Of a stretch of DNA of 64,000 bases, positions 8,257 to 16,113 are shown piece by piece (the first letter of the stretch is position 1; each line of letters opens with the position of its first letter). Made by a program: the position numbers and the translations under genes. The notes beneath the pieces were generated by a model, which was not told the origin of the DNA, searched no databases, and saw only the letters and a program-made list of their open reading frames with translations. The stretch comes from Streptomyces sp. NBC_00353 (GTDB taxonomy: Bacteria; Actinomycetota; Actinomycetes; Streptomycetales; Streptomycetaceae), in assembly GCF_036108815.1 (NCBI RefSeq), contig NZ_CP107985.1, positions 7,065,501-7,129,500 of the forward strand. The letters are read 5' to 3'.

Positions 8257-8856
8257 GCGGGGCAGAGCTCCTCGGACCGGTGCTGTCACCTCCCGTCAGA
8301 CCACCCCACACGCGGCATGGTCAGGCCCGAGGTAGCTGTTCATCAGCTTCTGCACAGGGCGGTCCTGGGGGCCAAATAGGGGGCCAACCGCCGCACCACG
8401 CAGCAGACCTCTATGGACGGCTACGGACGAAACCTTCGCTGCCGGAGCATGCCTTTTCGCTACCCCATAAGGTCAACTGACCCCGGATTCACGTTCGGGA
8501 CGAAGAGGTCGCCGGCAGGTGCGCTCAGCCGACCTGCGGCCAGGACGCAAGCATGGGGAGCCGGCCGAACCTGTACGTTCAAGTCACAGGCATGCATGGA
8601 CGCTTTACGTCTTGAGGCCGTCACCGTACGAGCGCGGTAGAACTTTCCCTACTTCATCAAGGCGCGGCGCGTCCCGTAGCCCCCAGTTGGGAGCCATCTC
8701 TGTCTTCGCTCGGTCCAGCGTCGGAGGGGTTGCGGCGTCTGCCTGCCACGACTCGCGGGCCTGCTCACCGTCACCCATTCTGAGTAATAGGGCGTCCCTG
8801 ACATAGGCCCGGTCATCCCAAAGCACCGAACCAGGGACACTCGAGAGGGGAAAGCC
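8257..8856. other. Intergenic remnant region, no supported gene
   Basis: Six hundred bases with lower coding signal than the flanks. A GGGGGCCAA direct repeat (8369-8390 area) is visible. A leftward open stretch at 8605-8806 encodes a charged helix-like segment (DDRAYVRDALLLRMGDGEQARESWQADA) that might be the tail of a lost gene, but no family is recognised. The last 50 bases carry the ribosome binding site of the peptide gene at 8857. Confidence 0.4.
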
Positions 8857-9066
8857 ATGCGTATACGACGATTGCTGGGCCTCGTTCTCGCCACAGCAAC
8901 CCTCGCCGGCGTGAGCGCCGTCGGCGCCGCCACCGCTCAGGCAGCGACGTATCCGGCGATCTCGGCCGAACAGTGCACGGCCCAGGGCGGAACGATCAAC
9001 CAGGGCGGCCCTTACCGCGCCCCCACGTGCAACTTCCCCGATGGGCGCTCGGAAATCATTACCTGA
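8857..9066 (+). CDS. Small secreted peptide, paralogue of the gene at 9596
   Basis: A 69-residue preprotein: basic start MRIRRLLGLVLATATLAGVSAVG, signal cleavage probably after AQAA or ATAQA, leaving about 38 residues with two cysteines (EQCTAQGGTINQGG and APTCNFPDGRSE). GAGAGGGGAAAGCC precedes the ATG. It aligns in length, signal peptide and Cys spacing with the protein at 9596-9805 (SECRQGGG, NLCKGGTHDGQ), so the two are tandem paralogues around a dead integrase. Similar two-Cys secreted peptides are widespread in Streptomyces with no known function. One disulfide is a reasonable expectation. Confidence 0.7.
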   Translation: MRIRRLLGLVLATATLAGVSAVGAATAQAATYPAISAEQCTAQGGTINQGGPYRAPTCNFPDGRSEIIT

Positions 9067-9267
9067 GCGCGCCGGGCCAGATGGGCGGGCATAGCGGCCT
9101 GACTTCATGGAGCAGCGCCCCGCGTAGAGATGAGCTTTGACAGTCTGGCAGATCCGCCGCGGGGCGAAGAGACCACTCCGCACGGGCCCCGGCGTTCTCG
9201 GGCCCCTTCCCCCAGGTGTTCTCGTCTCGGGGTGCGTGGACGTCGTGTGGACGGGATTTTGGGCTGC

Positions 9268-9414
9268 TCAGCCGTGCTCTCCTAGGCGGGCTAAGACCTT
9301 GGCGTTCGCGGCCTCGTCTCCGTCCTTGAGGAACTTGGCGCATACCCGAAAGAGCACCGCCACGCTGTGGCCGGCGCGCTCAGCCACCAACTGAGGTTCG
9401 ACTCCGGAGCTGAG
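9268..9414 (-). pseudogene. C-terminal fragment of a second tyrosine integrase
   Basis: The leftward frame reads SSGVEPQLVAERAGHSVAVL followed by FRVCAKFLKDGDEAAN and ends ARLGEHG before a TGA at 9268. This is the end of the catalytic domain of an actinobacterial phage-type integrase, containing the His of AGHS. The nucleophile position, normally RVYAK, reads RVCAK, a single-base Tyr-to-Cys change. A TGA lies immediately upstream of SSGV, and the rest of the gene is absent. It is distinct from the larger broken integrase at 6677-7760. Confidence 0.75.
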
Positions 9415-9595
9415 TCAAGTGGACCGAACTCGCTTCGTGCCTCCCGAGTCCGACGAAGGCCTTGGGCGGGCCGGGTCAGCGGCCCGCTCCCGACAGCCAT
9501 GTCACCTGAATGGCGCAACATGATGTGCCACCCATATGGGCGAAGATCAAGCTGGGTAGTGCCCCAACCGAGGCAATCCGTGAAAGGGAGACCAA

Positions 9596-9805
9596 ATGCG
9601 CATTCGACGAATCCTCGCCGCCGTCATCGCCACGGCAGCCCTCGCCGGACTCGGCCTCACAGGCGCCGCCACCGCCACTGCCGCCACCGCACAGGGTGCC
9701 CCATCCCACGTCACCCCTTCTGAGTGCAGGCAGGGCGGCGGAATGCCCGATCTGGCGGACAACCTCTGCAAGGGCGGTACGCACGACGGGCAGCAGGTCG
9801 ACTGA
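9596..9805 (+). CDS. Small secreted peptide, paralogue of the gene at 8857
   Basis: A 69-residue preprotein with signal sequence MRIRRILAAVIATAALAGLGLTGAAT, probable cleavage after an Ala-rich segment (ATAATA), and a mature part of about 35-40 residues with two cysteines (TPSECRQGGG and DNLCKGGTHDGQQVD). The start at the ATG at 9596 has AAAGGGAGA seven bases upstream. Length and layout match the gene at 8857, but the mature sequences have diverged strongly while the signal peptides remain alike. Function unknown; secretion is predicted with confidence. Confidence 0.72.
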   Translation: MRIRRILAAVIATAALAGLGLTGAATATAATAQGAPSHVTPSECRQGGGMPDLADNLCKGGTHDGQQVD

Positions 9806-10040
9806 GCCCCGCAAGGCGCCCCGCAGCCACGCGCCGCGGGGCGCTCCCGCGCGAGCTGGGAGAGTCGCAGGGACTGTGCCGCCCCGTCGGACACGCCCTG
9901 GACGCCACCCGATCCCGGCGGCGGAAGCAGCCCGGTCGTTGCGGGAACGCGCGGGACCGGCCCGGGACTCTGGACGAGGTGTGTCCTGCGGGCGACAATG
10001 CGGCCAGGGCAGGGGTGTGGGCCCGGACCCGGGGGGATTC

Positions 10041-10256
10041 ATGGCAAGCGTGTTGGTGCTGCTCGGTGGGCTGCTGGCGCTGATCGTCGCGCTCGTCGTC
10101 AGGCTGCAGCTGAAGGCGCGGCGCAGGACCGAGAACTTCGACGGGCAGGAGATCGAGCGGCAGGCCCGCGAAGCGATCCGGCACACCCGCGCGAACAACA
10201 CCTCGGCGGCGGTCCACAACCGGTTCCTCGACGGCGGTGGCGGCCGCCGCTCGTGA
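10041..10256 (+). CDS. Small single-pass membrane protein
   Basis: A 71-residue protein with an N-terminal transmembrane helix (MASVLVLLGGLLALIVALVVRL) and a basic, polar cytoplasmic tail (KARRRTENFDGQEIERQAREAIRH). The ATG at 10041 is preceded by GGGGGG. Codon use has the GC3 pattern of a real gene. The protein is not recognised beyond being a small conserved-looking actinobacterial membrane protein. It precedes the structured leader of the methyltransferase gene by about 85 bases. Confidence 0.65.
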   Translation: MASVLVLLGGLLALIVALVVRLQLKARRRTENFDGQEIERQAREAIRHTRANNTSAAVHNRFLDGGGGRRS

Positions 10257-10341
10257 CCAACCGTCCAGGCGTCCGGCCCGTGGCAGGGACCGGGACTCGA
10301 TTCCGGTAGTGTTGCCGACCCCAGCACGGGGACATACCGAG

Positions 10342-10385
10342 GAGGTGAGACCCATTACCGCTGTATCAGGCTGGGTGCTCACCTC
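10342..10385 (+). promoter_or_regulatory. Hairpin in the 5' leader of the PrmC-like gene, sequestering a ribosome binding site
   Basis: GAGGTGAG (10342-10349) pairs perfectly with CTCACCTC (10378-10385), and ACCC pairs with GGGT after one bulged G, giving a 12-bp stem with a 19-base loop. The left arm contains most of a GAGGAGG ribosome binding site and a GTG codon. A second possible stem is formed around CGCGTGGTC and GGACCGCG (10394-10423). Upstream, TAGTGT near 10305 could be a -10 box. This looks like a structured regulatory leader or attenuator. Confidence 0.5.
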
Positions 10386-10413
10386 TCGCGATCGCGTGGT
10401 CGGACCGGTATAG
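10345..10413 (+). CDS. Possible 22-codon upstream ORF
   Basis: GTG followed by 21 sense codons and TAG encodes VRPITAVSGWVLTSRDRVVGPV. It sits immediately downstream of GAGGA. The start lies inside the left arm of the hairpin at 10342-10385. It ends 44 bases before the PrmC-like gene. It may be a leader peptide or only a consequence of a structured RNA. No family is assigned. Confidence 0.35.
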   Translation: MRPITAVSGWVLTSRDRVVGPV

Positions 10414-10457
10414 GCGGACCGCGGAGCACCCATCGGCATCCCGAAAGGCTCCGCTCC

Positions 10458-11270
10458 ATGTCGCTTTCCTCGACACCGCTCCCTTACTCCGTCATCGTCA
10501 CCAGACTTCGCGCCGCCGGCTGTGTATTCGCCGAGGACGAGGCGGAGTTGATCCTCGCCACGGCCGTGGACCCGGCCGAGCTCGCCGCCATGGTGGACCG
10601 GCGGGCAGCCGGACTTCCTCTCGAACACGTCCTCGGCTGGGCCGAGTTCCGCGGTCTGCGGATCGCTGTGGACCCCGGTGTCTTCGTTCCCCGGCGCCGT
10701 ACCGAATTCCTCGTCGACCAGGCCGTCGGCCTCACCCGTCCCGCGGACGGACCCGCCGTCGTCGTCGATCTGTGCTGCGGTTCGGGTGCGCTGGGCGCCG
10801 CGCTCGCCGCCGCCCTGGACCGGGTCGAGCTGCACTCCAGCGATGTCGAACCCGCCGCGGTGCGGTGCGCGCGCCGCAATGTCGCCGGTGCGGGAGAGGT
10901 GTACGAGGGCGACCTCTTCGAACCGCTGCCCGCCTCGCTGCGCGGCCGCGTCGGGATTCTGCTCGCCAATGTGCCGTACGTCCCCAGCGAGGACGTCGAA
11001 CTCCTGCCCGCGGAGGCCCGGGTCCATGAACCGAGGGTGGCGCTCGACGGTGGAGGCGACGGGCTCGATGTACTGCGCAGAGTGACCGCCGAAGCGCCTC
11101 AGTGGCTGGCGCCGGGCGGACATCTGCTGGTCGAGACGAGCGAACGGCAGGCGGCACGGGCCGAGGAGACCGTCGCCCGGAGCGGACTGATTGCGCGGGT
11201 GGTCACCTCCGACGAGCTGTATGCGACCGTCGTCATCGGCACCAGGCCAGGTACCGGGGACGGCAGGTAG
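10458..11270 (+). CDS. Putative protein N5-glutamine methyltransferase (PrmC/HemK family)
   Basis: A 270-residue SAM-dependent methyltransferase. An N-terminal helical region holds the family-typical GLPLEHVLGWAEFRGLRIAV. The Rossmann SAM motif is VVDLCCGSGALGAALA near residue 98. The target-binding motif reads NVPYVP rather than the NPPY of true PrmC, and later EPRVALDGGGDGLDVLRR matches the family. This variant is the actinobacterial PrmC-like group annotated as putative protein-(glutamine-N5) methyltransferase. The canonical release-factor methylase is probably elsewhere in the genome. The ATG at 10458 has a weak GGCTCCG upstream, and the structured leader at 10342-10385 may control it. 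Confidence 0.8.
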   Translation: MSLSSTPLPYSVIVTRLRAAGCVFAEDEAELILATAVDPAELAAMVDRRAAGLPLEHVLGWAEFRGLRIAVDPGVFVPRRRTEFLVDQAVGLTRPADGPAVVVDLCCGSGALGAALAAALDRVELHSSDVEPAAVRCARRNVAGAGEVYEGDLFEPLPASLRGRVGILLANVPYVPSEDVELLPAEARVHEPRVALDGGGDGLDVLRRVTAEAPQWLAPGGHLLVETSERQAARAEETVARSGLIARVVTSDELYATVVIGTRPGTGDGR

Positions 11271-11279
11271 CCCGCCCGG

Positions 11280-11307
11280 GGCGGCTGAGCGGCCCCGCTC
11301 AGCCGCC
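11280..11307 (+). terminator. Perfect hairpin terminator
   Basis: GGCGGCTGAGCGG and CCGCTCAGCCGCC form a 13-bp perfect inverted repeat ten bases past the PrmC-like stop. It can serve as a terminator for the rightward gene and lies before the 3' end of the leftward gene at 11379. Confidence 0.72.
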
Positions 11308-11378
11308 GTGCGGATCCGCGTCGGCAGGCTTCGCGGGGCGGCGGTGGCACGGGCCCGGCACACCGCACCGGACACCGT

Positions 11379-11894
11379 TCAGCCGAAACGCCAGCGGGTC
11401 TGGCTGTACGGTTCGCCCTTGCCGAAGCCGAACGCCGTGCGTGGGACCACCTCGAACACCTCCGCGCGGCCCCCCGCAGCGTTGGCGAACGCGCCCGCGC
11501 GGACCTCGAAGTGCCAGTCCGCGCCGTACTTCGCCTCCCAGAGTTCCGCCAGCCGGGTCAGCCGCGCCTCGTCCGTCACCCGGTCCGCCCGGCCCTCGAC
11601 CACCACGTCGAAGCCCTGGTGCAGCGTGTCGGTGCCGGTCGTCACCACGACCTCCGGGTTCGTCGCCGGATTCCGTGCCTTGCGCTCGGCCGGGCCCGTG
11701 CAGAAGTGCAACGCGTCGTCCGACCAGAGCCCGATCAGCGGCGTGACGTGCGGGCGGCCGTCCGGCCGGACCGTGGACAGCCAGAACACCTCCGCCCGCG
11801 TCAGCACGGCAACCGCCTCCGACCACGGTCGGGCCGTCGCGTCCTTGTCGCTGTAACCGGGATGCAGCTCGGCGACGGGCTGGTGTCCGGACAC
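11379..11894 (-). CDS. Pyridoxamine 5'-phosphate oxidase-family (FMN/F420-binding split barrel) protein
   Basis: A 171-residue protein with the split-barrel flavin fold. Typical strands are FWLSTVRPDGRPHVTPLIGLW and LHFCTGPAERKARNPATNPEVVVTTG, followed by a substrate-side block with VVVEGRADRVTD and the C-terminal AFGFGKGEPYSQTRWRFG. Such actinobacterial proteins bind FMN or F420 and reduce varied substrates. PdxH itself is not indicated because the PLP-binding residues cannot be matched. Transcription is leftward, opposite to glnE, and the start at the ATG at 11894 has GGAGGT close upstream. Confidence 0.8.
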   Translation of the reverse strand: MSGHQPVAELHPGYSDKDATARPWSEAVAVLTRAEVFWLSTVRPDGRPHVTPLIGLWSDDALHFCTGPAERKARNPATNPEVVVTTGTDTLHQGFDVVVEGRADRVTDEARLTRLAELWEAKYGADWHFEVRAGAFANAAGGRAEVFEVVPRTAFGFGKGEPYSQTRWRFG

Positions 11895-12031
11895 GGTGAC
11901 CTCCTCCTGAGCGGGTCCTGAAAGCGATCGTGTCTGCGAAGTGTGGACCGCGCACCCGCTCCGAATTCATCGGCGCGGGGCTAGGCTCGGAAAGCTGGAA
12001 AGTGATCGGGCGGCGAGCAGGAGAGCACGGA

Positions 12032-15022
12032 ATGACGACGGTGCCGGGGCGCAGAAGCAGTACGTTCACCAGGCTGCTGCGGCACGGTTTCACCGACCCG
12101 TCCGCCGCCGAACGGCTGCTGGACCTGCCGACTCTGTCGACCGTACGCACCGACTCGGTCCTGCTCGACGCGCTCGGGGCGACCGCCGACCCCGATCTGG
12201 CGCTGAAGGGGCTCGTCCGGCTGGTGGAGGCCGTGGACGCCGACGAGCGGCGGGTCCTGCTGGACACACTCATCACCGCCAAGCCGCTGCGGGACCGGCT
12301 GCTCGGGGTGCTCGGGGCGTCCGAGGCGCTCGGCGACCATCTGGCGCGCCACCCCCGCGACTGGCACGCGCTCGTCACGTACGAGGCGACCGATCTGCAC
12401 CCCGGGGTGGCCGAGTTCGAGCACGAGCTCGCCCGGGCCGGCGATCCGGACTCGCTGCGCGTCGCCTACCGCCGGTGCCTGCTGGCCATAGCGGCCCGTG
12501 ATGTGTGCGGTACGACGGATGTCGCCGAGACCGCCGCCGAACTCGCCGACCTGGCGACCGCGACGCTGCGCGCGGCGCTCGCCATCGCCCGCACGGCCGC
12601 CCCGGAGGACGCCGCCGTGTGCCGCCTCGCGGTCATCGCGATGGGCAAGTGCGGCGGCCACGAACTGAACTACGTCTCCGACGTCGACGTGATCTTCGTG
12701 GCGGAACCGTTCGACGGCGCCGAGGAGAGCAGGGCCGTGCAGGGCGCCACCCGACTGGCGGCGCACATGATGCGGATCTGCTCGGACACGACCGTCGAGG
12801 GCACCATCTGGCCGGTCGACGCCAACCTCCGCCCGGAGGGCCGTAACGGGCCGCTCGTACGGACACTGTCCTCGCATCTCGCCTACTATCAGCGGTGGGC
12901 CAAGACGTGGGAGTTCCAGGCGCTGCTCAAGGCCCGGCCGGTGGCCGGCGACCCCGAGCTGGGCGCGGAGTACGTCGACGCCGTCTCGCCGCTGGTGTGG
13001 CAGGCCGCGGACCGGGAGAACTTCGTCGGTGACGTACAGAAGATGCGCCGCCGCGTCGTCGACAACATTCCCGCCGACCGTGTCGACCGGGAGATCAAGC
13101 TGGGACCCGGTGGACTGCGGGATGTCGAGTTCGCCGTACAGCTGCTCCAGCTCGTGCACGGCCGCAGCGACGCCTCCCTGCACAGCGGCTCGACCCTGGG
13201 GGCCCTGCGGGCGCTCGCCGAGGGCGGTTACGTCGGGCGGGTGGACGCCGCGCAGCTCGACGACGCGTACCGCTTCCTGCGCGCCATGGAGCACCGCATC
13301 CAGCTGTACCGGCTGCGCCGCACCCACCTCGTCCCCGAGGACGAGGCGGATCTGCGCCGGCTCGGGCGCTCCCTCGGGATGCGTACGGACCCCCTCACCG
13401 AGCTCAACCAGGAGTGGAAGCGGCACGCGTCCGTGGTGCGGCGGCTGCACGAGAAGCTGTTCTACCGGCCGCTGCTGGACGCCGTCGCCCAGCTCGCGCC
13501 CGGCGAGACCCGGCTCAGCGCGAAGGCCGCCGGGCACCGGCTCGAAGCGCTCGGGTACGCCGATCCGGCCGCCGCGCTCCGGCACCTGGAGGCGCTGTCG
13601 TCCGGGGTTTCCCGCAAGGCCGCCATCCAGCGCACCCTGCTGCCGGTGCTGCTCGGCTGGTTCGCGGACTCCGCCGACCCGGACGCCGGGCTCCTCGGCT
13701 TCCGCAAGGTGTCCGACGCGCTCGGCAAGACGCCCTGGTACCTGCGGCTGCTGCGCGACGAGGGCGCGGCCGCGGAGAACCTCGCCCGCGTCCTGTCGGC
13801 CGGCCGGCTCGCCCCCGACCTGCTGCTGCGGGCCCCCGAGGCGGTGGCGATCCTCGGCGATCCGCAGGGGCTGAAGCCGCGCAGCCGAACCCATCTGGAG
13901 CAGGAGGTGCTCGCCGCGGTGGGGCGGGCGGACGGCGCCGAGTCCGCGGTCGCGGCGGTCCGCGGGGTGCGACGGCGCGAACTGTTCCGTACGACGGCCG
14001 CGGACCTCATCGGCTCGTACGGCACGGAGGAGAACCCCGCCGAACCCGACCCCGGCGCACTCGTCGACCGGGTCGGCAAGGCGGTCACCGATCTGAACGC
14101 CGTCACACTCGCGGGCGCGCTGCGGGCCGCCGTACGCGAACAGTGGGGCGACACCCTCCCCACCCGGTTCGCGGTCATCGGCATGGGGCGGTTCGGCGGC
14201 CACGAACTCGGTTACGGCTCCGACGCCGACGTCCTGTTCGTGCACGCGCCGCGCGAGGGCGTCGACGAACAGGAGGCCGCCCGGGCCGCCAACACCGTCG
14301 TCGGCGAGATGCGCAGGCTGTTGCAGCTGCCCACGGCCGATCCGCCGCTGATGATCGACGTGGATCTGCGGCCGGAGGGCAAGAGCGGCCCGCTGGTCCG
14401 GACGCTGAAGTCGTACGAGGCGTACTACCGGCGGTGGGCGCTGGTCTGGGAGAGCCAGGCCCTGCTGCGCGCCGAACCGATGGCGGGCGACGAGGACCTC
14501 GGCGGCGAATTCATCGAGCTGATCGCCCCGCTGCGCTACCCGATGGAAGGGCTGGGGGAGGACGCGGTCCGCGAGATCCGCCGCCTCAAGGCCCGGATGG
14601 AGTCCGAGCGGATGCCACGCGGTGCCGACCCGACGCTCCACACGAAACTGGGGCGCGGCGGGCTGAGCGACGTCGAGTGGACGGTCCAGCTGATGCAGAT
14701 GCAGCACGGCTGGGTGGAACCCGGCCTGCGCACGACCCGCACCCGCGAGGCGCTGGCAGCCGCGTGTGCGGCCGAACTGATCTCGGCCGAGGACGCGCAG
14801 ACCCTGGACGAGGCCTGGGTGCTCGCCACGCGGGTCCGCAACGCGGTGATGCTGGTACGCGGCCGCCCCGGGGACACCTTCCCGTCCGGCCCGCGCGAGC
14901 TGACGGCCGTGGGGCGCTATCTCGGATACGAACCGGGTCATGTCGGCGACATGCTCGACGACTACCGGCGGATCACCCGGCGGGCGCGGGCGGTGGTGGA
15001 GGAGCTGTTCTACGGGGCGTGA
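12032..15022 (+). CDS. glnE: Bifunctional glutamine synthetase adenylyltransferase/deadenylase
   Basis: A 996-residue GlnE, the usual length. It contains two nucleotidyltransferase domains, each with a G-G-x(8-10)-D-x-D/V signature: GKCGGHELNYVSDVDV near residue 204 and GMGRFGGHELGYGSDADV near residue 718. Each is followed by a helical GlnE accessory domain (PGGLRDVEFAVQLLQLVHG and RGGLSDVEWTVQLMQMQHG). The N-terminal half removes AMP and the C-terminal half adds AMP to type I glutamine synthetase (GlnA, encoded elsewhere) according to nitrogen status. The ATG at 12032 has GGAGAG upstream. It is close to glnA2 as in other Streptomyces. Confidence 0.95.
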   Translation: MTTVPGRRSSTFTRLLRHGFTDPSAAERLLDLPTLSTVRTDSVLLDALGATADPDLALKGLVRLVEAVDADERRVLLDTLITAKPLRDRLLGVLGASEALGDHLARHPRDWHALVTYEATDLHPGVAEFEHELARAGDPDSLRVAYRRCLLAIAARDVCGTTDVAETAAELADLATATLRAALAIARTAAPEDAAVCRLAVIAMGKCGGHELNYVSDVDVIFVAEPFDGAEESRAVQGATRLAAHMMRICSDTTVEGTIWPVDANLRPEGRNGPLVRTLSSHLAYYQRWAKTWEFQALLKARPVAGDPELGAEYVDAVSPLVWQAADRENFVGDVQKMRRRVVDNIPADRVDREIKLGPGGLRDVEFAVQLLQLVHGRSDASLHSGSTLGALRALAEGGYVGRVDAAQLDDAYRFLRAMEHRIQLYRLRRTHLVPEDEADLRRLGRSLGMRTDPLTELNQEWKRHASVVRRLHEKLFYRPLLDAVAQLAPGETRLSAKAAGHRLEALGYADPAAALRHLEALSSGVSRKAAIQRTLLPVLLGWFADSADPDAGLLGFRKVSDALGKTPWYLRLLRDEGAAAENLARVLSAGRLAPDLLLRAPEAVAILGDPQGLKPRSRTHLEQEVLAAVGRADGAESAVAAVRGVRRRELFRTTAADLIGSYGTEENPAEPDPGALVDRVGKAVTDLNAVTLAGALRAAVREQWGDTLPTRFAVIGMGRFGGHELGYGSDADVLFVHAPREGVDEQEAARAANTVVGEMRRLLQLPTADPPLMIDVDLRPEGKSGPLVRTLKSYEAYYRRWALVWESQALLRAEPMAGDEDLGGEFIELIAPLRYPMEGLGEDAVREIRRLKARMESERMPRGADPTLHTKLGRGGLSDVEWTVQLMQMQHGWVEPGLRTTRTREALAAACAAELISAEDAQTLDEAWVLATRVRNAVMLVRGRPGDTFPSGPRELTAVGRYLGYEPGHVGDMLDDYRRITRRARAVVEELFYGA

Positions 15023-15106
15023 GGGCGTCGACGAACCACGGCAGGCGGCAATTCCGAGGCCGGGCGGCCATGGCGGTCCGTCCGGCGATTCGAGGGAGAG
15101 AGCCGG

Positions 15107-16039
15107 TTACCGGCGCACCGGTGCCTCCGCGGCCGGCTGCCCGACCCTGATCGGCGCTCCCGGGCCGAGCGCCGAGAGTCTGGCCCCGGCAGGGCGCGTG
15201 ACCCGCTTCTGAAGGTGGTGCGGCAGCGCCCCGTACCAGGCGAACGACACCGCGTAACCGAACGCCAGACAGGTCATGCCGCCCACCGCGTCCAGCCAGA
15301 AGTGGTTGGCGGTCGACACGATCACGATCAGTGTGGTCGCCGGGTACAGCAGGCCCGCGATGCGTGCCCACGGCGCCGACGCCAGCGCGTAGATGGTCAG
15401 GCCGCACCACAGCGACCAGCCGATATGCATCGACGGCATCGCCGCGTACTGGTTCGACATGTTCTTGAAGTTGCCCGAGGCCATCGAGCCCCAGGTGTGG
15501 TGCACCAGCACGGTGTCGATGAAGTGGCCGCCGTTCATCAGGCGCGGTGGCGCCAGCGGATACAGGTAGTACCCGAGCAGCGCGACGCCCGTGGTCGCGA
15601 ACAGCACCAGGCGCGCTGCCGCGTAACGTCCGGGATGGCGACGGAACAGCCACATCAGCACACCGATGGTGACGACGAAGTGCAGTGTCGCGTAGTAGTA
15701 GTTCATCGAGACGATCAGCCATGTCACGGAGTTCACCGCGTGGTTGACCGACTGCTCGACGGCGATGCCCAGGTACTTCTCCACCGACCAGAGCCAGTCC
15801 GCGTTGCTGAGTGCCGCGGCCTTCTGCTCGGGGACGGCGTTGCGCACCAGCGAGTAGACCCAGTAACTCACCGCGATCAGCAGGACTTCGAAATAGATGC
15901 GCGGCCGACGTGGGTACCGCAGCGAACGCAGCCGCGCCAGCCTGTCGTTCCGCTGCACCTCGGGAGCCGCCTCGTCCGCGATGGGTGACGGGGTGGCCGC
16001 CGGTCGGCCGTCCTGTGACTTCACGCTCACTTCACCCAT
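15107..16039 (-). CDS. PAP2-type membrane phosphatase / inositol phosphotransferase-like protein
   Basis: A 310-residue polytopic membrane protein with about six hydrophobic segments. PAP2-superfamily motifs are AMPSMHIGWS (the SxxxH motif) around residue 205 and STANHFWLDAVGG around residue 245. A preceding YPLAPPR block is typical of the subgroup related to inositol phosphorylceramide synthase (AUR1-like). It probably transfers or removes a phosphate-linked head group from a lipid at the membrane. The exact substrate is unknown. Transcription is leftward from an ATG at 16039, convergent with glnE. Confidence 0.82.
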   Translation of the reverse strand: MGEVSVKSQDGRPAATPSPIADEAAPEVQRNDRLARLRSLRYPRRPRIYFEVLLIAVSYWVYSLVRNAVPEQKAAALSNADWLWSVEKYLGIAVEQSVNHAVNSVTWLIVSMNYYYATLHFVVTIGVLMWLFRRHPGRYAAARLVLFATTGVALLGYYLYPLAPPRLMNGGHFIDTVLVHHTWGSMASGNFKNMSNQYAAMPSMHIGWSLWCGLTIYALASAPWARIAGLLYPATTLIVIVSTANHFWLDAVGGMTCLAFGYAVSFAWYGALPHHLQKRVTRPAGARLSALGPGAPIRVGQPAAEAPVRR

Positions 16040-16113
16040 AGGCGTCGATTCTTTCAGTTGCGTCCCACTTCCCGATCATCCTCCGGTCGGGTTCCGGTTG
16101 CACATCATGCCCG

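Noticed and set aside
8605..8806. Leftward ORF with DDRAYVRDALLLRMGDG segment
   Set aside because: Some protein-like character but no start, no family and weak codon bias; left as an intergenic remnant.
11981..14941. Long antisense open frame opposite glnE
   Set aside because: Shadow of glnE; composition is low complexity and no family match is visible.
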